The position numbers and the translations under genes were made by a program. The notes under the pieces were generated by a model. That model searched no databases, was not told the DNA's origin, and worked only from the letters and a program-made list of their open reading frames with translations. A stretch of 64,000 bases of DNA from Planctomycetota bacterium (lineage in GTDB: Bacteria > Planctomycetota > Phycisphaerae > SM23-33), in NCBI GenBank assembly GCA_009908915.1, contig JAAAOJ010000037.1:20629-84628 (forward strand), written 5' to 3'. Positions 37,897 to 46,214 of the stretch are shown here, piece by piece (the first letter of the stretch is position 1; each line of letters begins with the position of its first letter).

Positions 37897-39210
37897 CTAC
37901 CCGATCGCCTCGCCGGGGCCTTTCTTTTCCCAGCGTTTGAGGTTGACCACGGTGGCGAGGGTGGAGTCCTGTTCGCGGATTTCGGTGCGGATGCGGTTCT
38001 CGGCCTCCAGGACGTCGGCGGCCCGGTTGGCCATTTCGACGGCCTTGGCTGCGGGCAGGACCATCACGCCGTCGTCGTCGGCGACAATCCAGTCGCCGGG
38101 ACAGATCCGCTGGTTGCCGATGGTGATAGGCACGTTCATCTCGCCCAGGCCGTGCGGGTCGCCGGCGTGGCTGACGACGTGGGAGGCCCAGACGTCAAAC
38201 TGCATGTCGCGGATGTCGGCTGAATCTCGGACGGCCCCGTGGCAGACCAGGGCGGCCAGCCCTTTGTTCCTGGCCGATTCGCTGGCCAGTTCGCCCCAGA
38301 CGGCGGGCGGCTGGCCGGCGGCGTCGATGACGATGACATCGCCGGCTTGGGCGACGTCGATGGCCTCGACGGGCTTGGCCCAGTCGCCGGGCAGCGTGCG
38401 GACCGTCACGGCCGGGCCGAAGGCGGTCTGGCCGGGTCGCAGCGGGCCCAGGCCGGGCAGGCAGAGCTGGCGGTGCGCGCCGTCGGAGATGTTGCTCGTG
38501 CGGACGCGGCGGAGCACGTCCCGCAGCGTCTCGGCCGAGGCCCGCTTGAATAGTTCGGTGGCGACGGCCTGGCCGGAATCGAGGGCCCGGCGGATATCGG
38601 CGGCGGCCTGTCGGGGGTCGACGGCCTTGGTGATGGCTCCGCCGACGATGACGACGTCGGCGCCGGCGGCGGCCGCGTCGGGCGCGGTTTCGGAGTTAAC
38701 GCCGCCCGCGACGGCAACCGTCAGGTCACTCGCCTGGCGGACCTGCTTGAGCAGTTCCAGCGGGTCCTGGCCCTGCATCTGCTGGTCGATGGCGCAGTGC
38801 ACGTCGATCCACGCCACGCCGAGGTCGCCGGCCCGCTTGACGAGCGTCAGCGGGTCGGACACGCCCAGCAGATCGACGGCCACCTGCAGGCCGCAGTGTC
38901 GGCCCGTCTCGACACACTCACGGATCGTCGCCTCGTCGGCGGCGCCGAGGACGGTCATGACGTTGGCGCCGGCCTTGGCGGCGGCTTCGGCTTCGATCTT
39001 GCCGGCGTCTACGGTCTTGAGGTCGGCGATGATGGTCGCGTCGCCGAAGCGCTGGCGGAGTTTGCGGACGGCGTCAAGGCCCTCGGACTTGATCAGCGGC
39101 GTGCCGGCTTCGATGTAGTCGGCCCCGCCGGCGACGGCGGCGTCGGCGACGGCCAGCGCGCGATCCAGTTCCACGAAATCCAGTGCGACTTGCAGTTTGG
39201 TTGTGCTCAT
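37897..39210 (-). CDS. Fusion of 3-hexulose-6-phosphate-synthase-like and RraA-like domains
   Basis: Residues 1-210 of 437 are a (beta/alpha)8 barrel of the orotidine-decarboxylase superfamily: 'LQVALDFVELDRALAVADAA', 'GTPLIKSEG', 'IIADLKTVDAGKIEAEAAAK' and 'GANVMTVLGAA' match hexulose-6-phosphate synthase, the enzyme that condenses formaldehyde with ribulose-5-phosphate or runs in reverse. Residues 220-430 are RraA/demethylmenaquinone-methyltransferase-like: 'GDVIVIDAAGQPPAVWGELA', 'ALVCHGAVRDSADIRDM' and 'GDWIVADDDGVMVLP'. RraA-like proteins include aldolases and RNase E inhibitors, so the second activity is open. Fusions of this type are known in archaea and some bacteria; here no separate phosphohexuloisomerase gene is visible, which leaves the possibility that the second half acts on the same sugar phosphate. 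Confidence 0.9.
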   Translation of the reverse strand: MSTTKLQVALDFVELDRALAVADAAVAGGADYIEAGTPLIKSEGLDAVRKLRQRFGDATIIADLKTVDAGKIEAEAAAKAGANVMTVLGAADEATIRECVETGRHCGLQVAVDLLGVSDPLTLVKRAGDLGVAWIDVHCAIDQQMQGQDPLELLKQVRQASDLTVAVAGGVNSETAPDAAAAGADVVIVGGAITKAVDPRQAAADIRRALDSGQAVATELFKRASAETLRDVLRRVRTSNISDGAHRQLCLPGLGPLRPGQTAFGPAVTVRTLPGDWAKPVEAIDVAQAGDVIVIDAAGQPPAVWGELASESARNKGLAALVCHGAVRDSADIRDMQFDVWASHVVSHAGDPHGLGEMNVPITIGNQRICPGDWIVADDDGVMVLPAAKAVEMANRAADVLEAENRIRTEIREQDSTLATVVNLKRWEKKGPGEAIG

Positions 39211-39352
39211 ACGTTCATGCTACCGCCGGCCGTCGGGCGCGGCAAGGCGCACGGCCGGCATGCGGGCATCGTGCAGCATGCCGAATGATCGATCGGCCGA
39301 AGCGATAGCATTCTTGGAGACGCATTGTGGGGGATGGGAGCAGACATACCGC

Positions 39353-40561
39353 ATGCCACCGTGGTTGCAGCTATACGGCGAGGCCGCCAAGACGGCGGTC
39401 GGGTTCTTCTGGAAAGCGGGCTGGGCGTTCGTCCTCGGCTATGCCATCAGTGCCATGATCCAGACGTTCGTGCCCAAGGCCCGGCTGACGAAACACATGG
39501 GCAAGCTCGGCCTCAAGACCCTCAGCCTCAGCACGATCTTCGGGACGATCAGCAGTTCCTGCTCGTTTGCGGCCCTGGCCACCGCCCGGGCGCTGCTGCT
39601 GAAGGGCGCGCACTTCGTCGCCGCCGTCGCCTTCATGTTCGCCAGCACGAACCTGGTCATCGAGCTGGGCATCCTGATCCTGATCTTCCTGGGCTGGCAG
39701 TACCTCGTTGCCGAGATCATCGGCGGGATCGTTCTGATCGCCATCAGCTCGGCGTTGATCCGCCTGACGTACCCCGAGACGTGGATCGATCAGGCCCGCC
39801 GGCGCGTCGAGCAGCAGGCGCCGGACGAACCGGACGACTTCGACCCCTGGGGGCGGATCAAGAGCAAGGACGGCTGGTGCATGGTGGCCTGCACGTTCGT
39901 CGACGAGTGGAAGATGGTCTGGAAGGACATCGTGATCGGCTTTACCATTGCGGGCTTCATGGCCGTGCTCGTGCCGGCGGGCTTCTGGCAGGCGCTGTTC
40001 CTGGCCGACCACGTCGACGCCGGCGGGGCGACCACCGTGCTGGTGACGATCGAGAACGCCATGGTCGCGCCGTTCGTGGCGGCGGCGACGTTCATCGGCT
40101 CGATGGGAAACATACCGCTGGCGACGGTGCTCAACGCCGGCGGGGTGGCCTTCGCGGGCATCATGGGCTTCATCTATTCTGATCTGATGGTCCCGCCGCT
40201 GCTGCACATCAACGCCAAGTACTACGGCTGGCGCGTTGCGCTGTATATCGCGGGGATCATGTACGTCAGCATCGTGGCCACGGCCCTGATCCTCAATGGC
40301 ACCTTCGCATTGACGGGCATGACGCCGGAGTCCTCGCGAAAGGTCGAAGAGGTCGCCCAGTTCAAGCTGGACTACACGTTCTGGATGAACTGCCTCTTCG
40401 TGGGCATGGGGGGATTCCTGACGGTAGTTTCGTTTGTTCGCAATCGCAAACATGCGATGGGTGGCGATGAGAAACTCGGCCTGCGCGGGTGGATCGCCGC
40501 CGGCTTTGCCCTCGTCGTGGCCGTGGGCGTCGTGCTGCACCTCGTCCGCGTCCTGGGTTGA
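39353..40561 (+). CDS. Permease of the DUF318/ArsP-like family
   Basis: The 402-residue protein has about nine to ten membrane segments. The signature 'FGTISSSCSFAALATARALL' with vicinal cysteine context, 'HFVAAVAFMFASTNLVIELG' and 'FVAAATFIGSMGNIPLATVL' match the two-lobed permease family that includes arsenic- or metal-export proteins. A soluble loop at about residues 145-175 holds the two halves apart. I prefer ATG 39353, where homology starts, but an ATG at 39278 is possible; the GGGAG site is somewhat distant. It stands alone here, unlike the second family member at 49987, which sits in an ArsR operon. Confidence 0.85.
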   Translation: MPPWLQLYGEAAKTAVGFFWKAGWAFVLGYAISAMIQTFVPKARLTKHMGKLGLKTLSLSTIFGTISSSCSFAALATARALLLKGAHFVAAVAFMFASTNLVIELGILILIFLGWQYLVAEIIGGIVLIAISSALIRLTYPETWIDQARRRVEQQAPDEPDDFDPWGRIKSKDGWCMVACTFVDEWKMVWKDIVIGFTIAGFMAVLVPAGFWQALFLADHVDAGGATTVLVTIENAMVAPFVAAATFIGSMGNIPLATVLNAGGVAFAGIMGFIYSDLMVPPLLHINAKYYGWRVALYIAGIMYVSIVATALILNGTFALTGMTPESSRKVEEVAQFKLDYTFWMNCLFVGMGGFLTVVSFVRNRKHAMGGDEKLGLRGWIAAGFALVVAVGVVLHLVRVLG

Positions 40562-40583
40562 GGTGGCGCGGTCCGGCCGTCGT

Positions 40584-42119
40584 TCAGCCGGACGGGTGGC
40601 CGGACATTTCGCGAAGGTCGCCGACGTAGCGGCGGTCGTTGGCGCAAACGGGCACCTTGTTCTGGCCGCCCAGTTTGCCGCGGTTCTTCATCCACTGGTA
40701 GAACGTGTCGGGCGGGACGGGCGTGACCTCCGCGGGCGTCATGCCGGCGTCGCCACGGCGTTTGACGGAGTAATCGACGCAGACCTCCTGCAGCCGGGCG
40801 TCGAGCGCGGCGGCGAAGGCGTCGAGGTCCTCCGGCTCGCGCTCGAACTCGACGACGTACTCGTGAGCGCCGACCTTTCGACCGTGACCGGCGTAGATCG
40901 GTGCGGCGGTGAATTCGCGGACGGCGGCCCCGGTGACCTCGGCGGCGTGGGCGACGCCACGGCTGCAGTCCTGGGCGATGATGTTCTCGCCGAAGGCGTT
41001 GATGAACTGTTTGTTGCGGCCGGCGAAGCGGATGCGCGGCGGGCGCGTGCTGACGAACTCGACCACGTCGCCGATGTCGTAGGCCCACAGGCCGGCGTTC
41101 GTGCTGAGCACGAGGCTGTACGGCACGCCGATGTCCACCTCGCCGATGCCCAGTCGCGGCGCGTCGGGCTGGCCCCACTGGCTGAGCGGCACGAACTCGT
41201 AGAACAGACCGTTGTCCGTGAGCATTTCCATCGGTCCGCCGGCCTCGGGTTGTACGGCGACGAAACCTTCGCTGGCCGGGTAGACCTCCAGGAACTCCAG
41301 TTCGTGGTCGTCGGCGACGTACTGCTCGAACGTCGCGCGGTACGGCTCGAAGTTCACGCCGCCGTGGACGAACAGCCGCAGGCGCGGCCAGATGCGGCTG
41401 ATGGCGCCGGTGGTGTCAATGCCGCGGCGTTCCACCAGGCGATCGAACAGCACTTTGCACCAGCTCGGCATGCCGGTCAGCAGCGTAATGTCCATCGGGC
41501 CGCAGCGTTCGGCCACGCGGTCGATCTTGGTTTCCCAATTGTCGATGAGGGCGATCTGCGGGCCGGGCTCATATCGTGTGGTCAGCGGCCAGTGGATCTG
41601 CTGCGTGGCGATGCCGCTGAGGTCGCCGATCCAGCCGCCCGAGCCGGTCGGCGTCATCGACGTCGAGCCGCCGAGAAACAACAGCTTGCCGTCCATCAGT
41701 CGCGCGGCGTTGCCGCGCCCGCGCCGCTCGTAGAAGGCGAAAATCGCCAGGGCGGCCCGGCGGTTGGACCGCTGCATGTCGCGCGTGACGGGAATACGCT
41801 TGTCACCCGCCGTCGTGCCGGACGTCTGGGCGAAGTACCGCACCGTGCCCGGCCAGCTGACATTGCGCCGGCCGTCGAGCATCTGCTCGACCCACGGCAG
41901 CATGGCGACGTAGTCGCGGATGGGGACCGCCTTACGGAAGTCGTCGTGCGAGCGGATGGCCTTGAACGCGTGCTTGCGGCCGAAGGCGGTCCGCCTGGCG
42001 GTACGCAGCAGTTGGCGGAGTTGCTGCTGCTGTGCGGCGACCGGATCGCCCGCCGCGGCGCGAAGCTGACGGTCGAGATGCTTGAGGTAGACATTCAGAA
42101 GCCTGCCGAGCAGATTCAT
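40584..42119 (-). CDS. GH3 auxin-responsive-promoter family adenylating enzyme
   Basis: The 511-residue protein matches the bacterial GH3 family of acyl-adenylate/amide synthetases. It shows the ATP-binding 'QTSGTTAGDKRIPVTRDMQ', 'LEFLEVYPASEGFVAVQ', 'PYSLVLSTNAGLWAYDIGD' and 'FAGRNKQFINAFGENI'. Plant members join amino acids to hormones; bacterial substrates are unknown. An alpha/beta hydrolase gene lies about 180 bp upstream on the same strand, with two palindromes between, so a synthase/hydrolase pair is possible but not shown. ATG 42119 is the first in-frame start. Confidence 0.9.
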   Translation of the reverse strand: MNLLGRLLNVYLKHLDRQLRAAAGDPVAAQQQQLRQLLRTARRTAFGRKHAFKAIRSHDDFRKAVPIRDYVAMLPWVEQMLDGRRNVSWPGTVRYFAQTSGTTAGDKRIPVTRDMQRSNRRAALAIFAFYERRGRGNAARLMDGKLLFLGGSTSMTPTGSGGWIGDLSGIATQQIHWPLTTRYEPGPQIALIDNWETKIDRVAERCGPMDITLLTGMPSWCKVLFDRLVERRGIDTTGAISRIWPRLRLFVHGGVNFEPYRATFEQYVADDHELEFLEVYPASEGFVAVQPEAGGPMEMLTDNGLFYEFVPLSQWGQPDAPRLGIGEVDIGVPYSLVLSTNAGLWAYDIGDVVEFVSTRPPRIRFAGRNKQFINAFGENIIAQDCSRGVAHAAEVTGAAVREFTAAPIYAGHGRKVGAHEYVVEFEREPEDLDAFAAALDARLQEVCVDYSVKRRGDAGMTPAEVTPVPPDTFYQWMKNRGKLGGQNKVPVCANDRRYVGDLREMSGHPSG

Positions 42120-42153
42120 GCGTTGCTCTCATGCGCTGCGCACTGAGTTTGTG

Positions 42154-42179
42154 CATGGCGGAGCACCCGCTCCGCCATG
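42154..42179. repeat. Perfect 11-bp-arm palindrome
   Basis: CATGGCGGAGC and GCTCCGCCATG flank ACCC. It is 35 bases upstream of the GH3-family start codon and shares the GGAGC/GCTCC core with the palindromes at 3829 and 48061. Confidence 0.85.
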
Positions 42180-42208
42180 TCAACTTGTTTAGTATTCGCA
42201 AGTTACAC

Positions 42209-42232
42209 GCGGTGCCGCAGGTGCTACACCGC
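42209..42232. repeat. Imperfect palindrome of the GCGGTG...CACCGC type
   Basis: GCGGTGCCGCA and TGCTACACCGC pair with two mismatches around GG. It lies 30 bases from the palindrome at 42154-42179 in the spacer between the hydrolase and GH3-family genes. Confidence 0.7.
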
Positions 42233-42300
42233 GCACAGATATTGAGCGTCCGGCATTAGTGCCTGGGCAATGAGCAACAACATCTCGGGACGGTTCGCCC

Positions 42301-43083
42301 TCAGGCGACAGACTCCGCCGCCGGGGACGTCAACGGCGGTGCGATCCGGCGACGCCACCAATCGGAAATCGCCAGGCCGAGCTGGTGCGGCTGCTCGATC
42401 ATCGCGGCGTGGCCGCACTCGTTTAGCCAGACCAGTTCGCTCTCGGCGATCAGTGCGTGGAACTCCGCGGCGACATCCGGCGGCGTAATGCTGTCCTGCT
42501 TCCCCCACGCCAGCAGCACCGGGCAGTGGACACTCTCCAGGCGGTCGGCCAGATTGTCGCGTTTGGCGGACTTGGCGATCGACACCAGGTGTCGACGGGC
42601 CAGGCGGCTCTCGAGCGTATCAACGACACGGTCGACGAGCCGCGCGGTGACGTGTCGCGGATCGTAAAAGATCTCCTTCATCTTCTCACGATACCACTGC
42701 CGGGACGGGTTCGCGCCGCGCTGGCCGGTGATCTGCCGCTCGAACAAACCGCTCGAGCCGGTCAGGACCAGCCCGGCGATTTGCTCGGGCCTGTCTATCG
42801 CGATCAGCAATGAGACGTGCCCGCCCAGGCTGTTGCCGCCCAGGACAACCGGGCCGTGGTTGACATGGCGATCGATGTAGTCTTTGACGAACTCGACGCA
42901 GTCGGGGATCGTCCGTGGACTGTCGGCACGTTCGAAGAAAGGGAAGCGCGGGAGGAGGGGCTGCACGTCATCCGACAAATGCGGCAGCACGCCGTGCCAG
43001 TTCTCCGGCTCGCCCATCATGCCGTGCAGAAGTACCAGGTGGATGCCGCCGTCGCCCTGCTCCGTCTGGAATTGTTGCTTCAT
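42301..43083 (-). CDS. Alpha/beta hydrolase
   Basis: The 260-residue protein has the full catalytic layout of alpha/beta-fold hydrolases: the oxyanion region 'LVLLHGMMGEPENWHGVLP', nucleophile elbow GNSLGG within 'GPVVLGGNSLGGHVSLLIAI', the acid in 'PVLLAWGKQDSITPPDVA' and the His in 'LVWLNECGHAAMIEQP'. A cap region around residues 120-190 sets specificity, which cannot be deduced. No signal peptide is seen. I chose ATG 43083, preceded by GAGGTG, over an upstream start that adds 25 residues. It lies upstream of the GH3-family gene on the same strand. Confidence 0.9.
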   Translation of the reverse strand: MKQQFQTEQGDGGIHLVLLHGMMGEPENWHGVLPHLSDDVQPLLPRFPFFERADSPRTIPDCVEFVKDYIDRHVNHGPVVLGGNSLGGHVSLLIAIDRPEQIAGLVLTGSSGLFERQITGQRGANPSRQWYREKMKEIFYDPRHVTARLVDRVVDTLESRLARRHLVSIAKSAKRDNLADRLESVHCPVLLAWGKQDSITPPDVAAEFHALIAESELVWLNECGHAAMIEQPHQLGLAISDWWRRRIAPPLTSPAAESVA

Positions 43084-43210
43084 GAAACACACCTCGTAAG
43101 GGCGCTTCGTAGCATACCATTTCACTACAGGATAAGGGGGGCTTTCGGACAGGGTCAAGCGGCTTTAGTGCAACTTTAGCAGCCTATCTGTACAAGCGTG
43201 CATCGAGCTG

Positions 43211-43235
43211 GCGATGCGATCCATGTCTAAACGGA
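43211..43235. repeat. Single-end copy of the MITE-like repeat
   Basis: GCGATGCGATCCATGTCTAA followed by ACGGA is nearly identical to the right ends of the elements at 23281-23467 and 61261-61481. It lies between the divergent hydrolase and cheV-like genes, about 150 bp before cheV. Confidence 0.7.
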
Positions 43236-43383
43236 CGCCAGGCCGTGCGGTTCGGCGTGGTCGTCCGCCGGGGCGCTTCGGCCCGATCGGGAAAAGATGC
43301 GAAATCCATGCGCTTCGGCGTTGCCTGCGTCGATGTAAGACGGGATATCGACCGTTCACATTGATGGTGAAGGGCACATCGCA

Positions 43384-44367
43384 ATGGCTAAAGACAGTAT
43401 TCTTCTGGAAAGCGGGACCAACGAGGTAGAGATCCTGGAGTTCGTACTCAACGGCCAGGGCTTCGGAATCAACGTCGCCAAGGTCCAGGCGATCGAGCAG
43501 TTCGACCCGGGCAGAGTCACCCAGATGCCGCAGGCGCGGCATTCGATGGCCGGCGTGCTGCTCTTCCGCGAGCGCACCTTGCCGCTGATCGATCTCTCGG
43601 CGGAACTGGGTGTAACACGTCATGCAACGGACTACGACGCGAACGACACGCTGACCGCCGCAAACGATGACGACAAGCAGATCGTTCTCGTCCTGGAGTT
43701 CAACGATATCACCAGTGCCGTCCTTGTTGACGGCGTGAACCGGATTCACCGAATCAGTTGGGAAGATATCAGTCCGCTGAGTTCCACGCTCGCGCGCACC
43801 TCGGCTGTCTTTACCGGCTCGGTACACATCGAGAAACGCGAGATCCTTATCGTCGACATGGAGAAGATCATTGGCGAGATCTTCCCCGAGTCCGCCATGC
43901 AGGATATTGACGCACTGCCAGACGACGACCACCGTGCCGCCAGCCGCGGCGAGGCCAGGATCTACATGGCCGAGGACTCCGCCGCCATCCGGACGATGGT
44001 CCTTCAGGTACTCAGCAAGGCCGGCTACACCGGCGTGACCGCCTTCGACAACGGGCAGGCCTGCTGGGACGCCGTCCAGCAGCTCAAGCAGCGTGCCCAG
44101 GAGGAGGGCCACGAACTCGGCGACTATCTCCACTTGGTCATCAGCGACATCGAAATGCCGAAGATGGACGGCCTGACCCTCTGCCGCAGCATCAAGAATT
44201 CTGACCTCGGCTGGATGAAGGTGATCCTGTTCAGTTCGCTGATCAACGAGCAGATGGCCGCTAAGTGCCGCACCGTCGGGGCTGACAATTACGTCTCCAA
44301 GCCGAACTCGCCGGAGTTGATTCGCAGCATCGACGAGCTGTGCCTCGCCGAGCCGGCCACCGTTTGA
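43384..44367 (+). CDS. cheV: CheV-like coupling protein (CheW domain plus receiver)
   Basis: The 327-residue protein has an N-terminal CheW-like domain ('EVEILEFVLNGQGFGINVAK', 'GVLLFRERTLPLIDLSAELG') and a C-terminal response-regulator receiver domain with the acidic pocket 'IYMAEDSAAIRTMVLQVL', the phosphorylation site 'LVISDIEMPKMDGLT' (Asp255) and 'NYVSKPNSPELI' carrying the conserved Lys. CheV links receptors to the kinase CheA and adapts when phosphorylated. No other chemotaxis gene is in this window, so its partners are elsewhere. ATG 43384 has an AAGGG site somewhat far upstream (eleven bases). Confidence 0.92.
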   Translation: MAKDSILLESGTNEVEILEFVLNGQGFGINVAKVQAIEQFDPGRVTQMPQARHSMAGVLLFRERTLPLIDLSAELGVTRHATDYDANDTLTAANDDDKQIVLVLEFNDITSAVLVDGVNRIHRISWEDISPLSSTLARTSAVFTGSVHIEKREILIVDMEKIIGEIFPESAMQDIDALPDDDHRAASRGEARIYMAEDSAAIRTMVLQVLSKAGYTGVTAFDNGQACWDAVQQLKQRAQEEGHELGDYLHLVISDIEMPKMDGLTLCRSIKNSDLGWMKVILFSSLINEQMAAKCRTVGADNYVSKPNSPELIRSIDELCLAEPATV

Positions 44368-44480
44368 GCCTTGATCGACTGTCAGCCGATTACCGCGGAG
44401 CATTGCGCGCCGACAGCCAGCCGTCCGTCGCGTTTCTCACACGCTGGTTGCCCGGAATCGGCTAGACTGTTACGGCAACG

Positions 44481-46214
44481 ATGCACGAGCAACGCGATCC
44501 ATCTCGGCCGGCCGAGGCGAGCCGGAACACCGCACTCCCGCAATCGGGCATCCCTGCTGAGCGGGCCGACCGTGTGCGTCTGCGCGAACACATGCGGCGA
44601 TACGTCGAGACCCGCGGCCTGAGTCCGCCGCTGGGGCTCAACGAATTGCTCGGCCACACCCGCCGCTGTCTTGCCGACGGCGACTGGCCCGCCGAAACCG
44701 CACGATATGCCGCGATCCTGCTGAGCAACGCCGTCTGGGAAGATACGCTGGCGGGCATCCCGTTCAACAGACGGCTGCTCCTGTTGCCGCAATGCCTTCG
44801 CAACCAGCAGATCTGCACGGCGGCCATCGACGCCTACGGCCTGACCTGCGACGGCTGCGGCGGCTGCATGATTGACGAGTTCCTCGCCGAGGCCGACCGT
44901 CTGGGCTACGTCACGCTCGTGGCGGAAGGCTCGGCCCTGGTGATGTCGCTGATCGCCTCCGGGCAGGTGGAGGCCGTCATCGGCGTTAGCTGTCTCGACG
45001 CGCTCGAGCAGGTCTTTCCGTACATGGAGGCCGGGGCGGTTCCGGGTCTGGCCATTCCGCTGCTGCGCGACGGCTGTGAGCAGACCGGCGTCGACAGCGA
45101 CTGGGTCTGGCGGGCGATGTACCTCTCGGCCGACGCGCCTGCACACCGACGGAACGTCGGGGCGCTTCGGGCCGAGGTCGATCGCTGGTTCGTGCCGTCG
45201 GCCCTGACGGAGCTGCTGGGCCCGCCGGATGGCGTGACCGAACGCATCGGACGTGACTGGCTGGCGCGGGCGGGCAAACGGTGGCGGCCGCTGCTGCTCG
45301 TCGCCGCGTGGCAGGCGCTGAGCGACTCGGCCGAGGCGGACGATATCCCGGCCAACGTCCGGCGACTGGCACTGGCCGTCGAGTGCTTCCACAAAGCCAG
45401 CCTCGTCCACGACGATATCGAAGACGGCGACGCAACCCGTTACGGCCGCCGGACACTGCACGCCGCCCACGGCGTGCCGGTTGCCCTGAACGTCGGCGAC
45501 CTGCTGATCGGCGAGGGCTATCGGCTGATCGCCGACTGCGGCAGGGACGGGCTGCCGCACGCGAGCGTGGCCGCCATGCTGTCGGTCGCCGCAATGGGTC
45601 ACCGCACGCTGTGCCTCGGCCAGGGCGACGACCTGGACTGGGCGCGGCATCCCCATCGGCTGGATCTCTCGACGGTTCTGGATATTGTTCAGCGGAAGAC
45701 GGCCCCGCCGTTCGAGGTCGCCCTGCGGCTGGGCAGTCTTGCCGCCGGCGCCGACGGGCCGGAACTCCACGACGTGCTCGGCGAGTACAGCCGTGCTATC
45801 GGCATCGCCTACCAGGTCCGCGACGACCTCCATGACCTCGAGGCGCCCGGAGGCCCGGATGACCTGACCGCCCGACGGCCGAGCGTGCTGCTGGCCCTGG
45901 CCGATAGGGCAGCCGCCACCGACCCCTTCGCCGCGGCGGACCTGCAGGTGGCGTGGCAGTGCCAGCCGCTCTCCGGCGCCCAGGCCGACCGACTTCGCCA
46001 AACGCTGCGGCGACTCAACGTCGAAGGCCTTGCCCGCGACCTGCTGGACGACTGCAAGCGGCAGGCCGTCGCCGCCGTCGGCCGGGCAGGCGAGCCGGCC
46101 TTGAAGCCGTTGCTCCACCGCTTGATCGGCAAGATTGTCTACGACGTCGAAACCATGACCTGCTGCACTGACCGACGCGCCCCCAACGCCGGACCCGCCC
46201 GTGACCATTCGTGA
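44481..46214 (+). CDS. DUF116-polyprenyl synthase fusion, terpenoid trio gene 1
   Basis: The 577-residue protein joins two domains. Residues of about 70-205 match DUF116: 'RLLLLPQCLRNQQICTAAID', then 'GLTCDGCGGC' and 'VIGVSC', giving cysteines 105, 112, 123, 126, 129 and 171, which could hold an Fe-S cluster or metal. Residues of about 240-560 are a trans-isoprenyl diphosphate synthase with the first Asp-rich motif DDIED (311-315, in 'LVHDDIEDGD') and the second DDLHD (448-452, in 'YQVRDDLHD'). Small residues before the first motif suggest a long-chain product (inference). It overlaps the next gene by 14 bases. It likely supplies a polyprenyl diphosphate to the two cyclase-like proteins. Confidence 0.88.
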   Translation: MHEQRDPSRPAEASRNTALPQSGIPAERADRVRLREHMRRYVETRGLSPPLGLNELLGHTRRCLADGDWPAETARYAAILLSNAVWEDTLAGIPFNRRLLLLPQCLRNQQICTAAIDAYGLTCDGCGGCMIDEFLAEADRLGYVTLVAEGSALVMSLIASGQVEAVIGVSCLDALEQVFPYMEAGAVPGLAIPLLRDGCEQTGVDSDWVWRAMYLSADAPAHRRNVGALRAEVDRWFVPSALTELLGPPDGVTERIGRDWLARAGKRWRPLLLVAAWQALSDSAEADDIPANVRRLALAVECFHKASLVHDDIEDGDATRYGRRTLHAAHGVPVALNVGDLLIGEGYRLIADCGRDGLPHASVAAMLSVAAMGHRTLCLGQGDDLDWARHPHRLDLSTVLDIVQRKTAPPFEVALRLGSLAAGADGPELHDVLGEYSRAIGIAYQVRDDLHDLEAPGGPDDLTARRPSVLLALADRAAATDPFAAADLQVAWQCQPLSGAQADRLRQTLRRLNVEGLARDLLDDCKRQAVAAVGRAGEPALKPLLHRLIGKIVYDVETMTCCTDRRAPNAGPARDHS

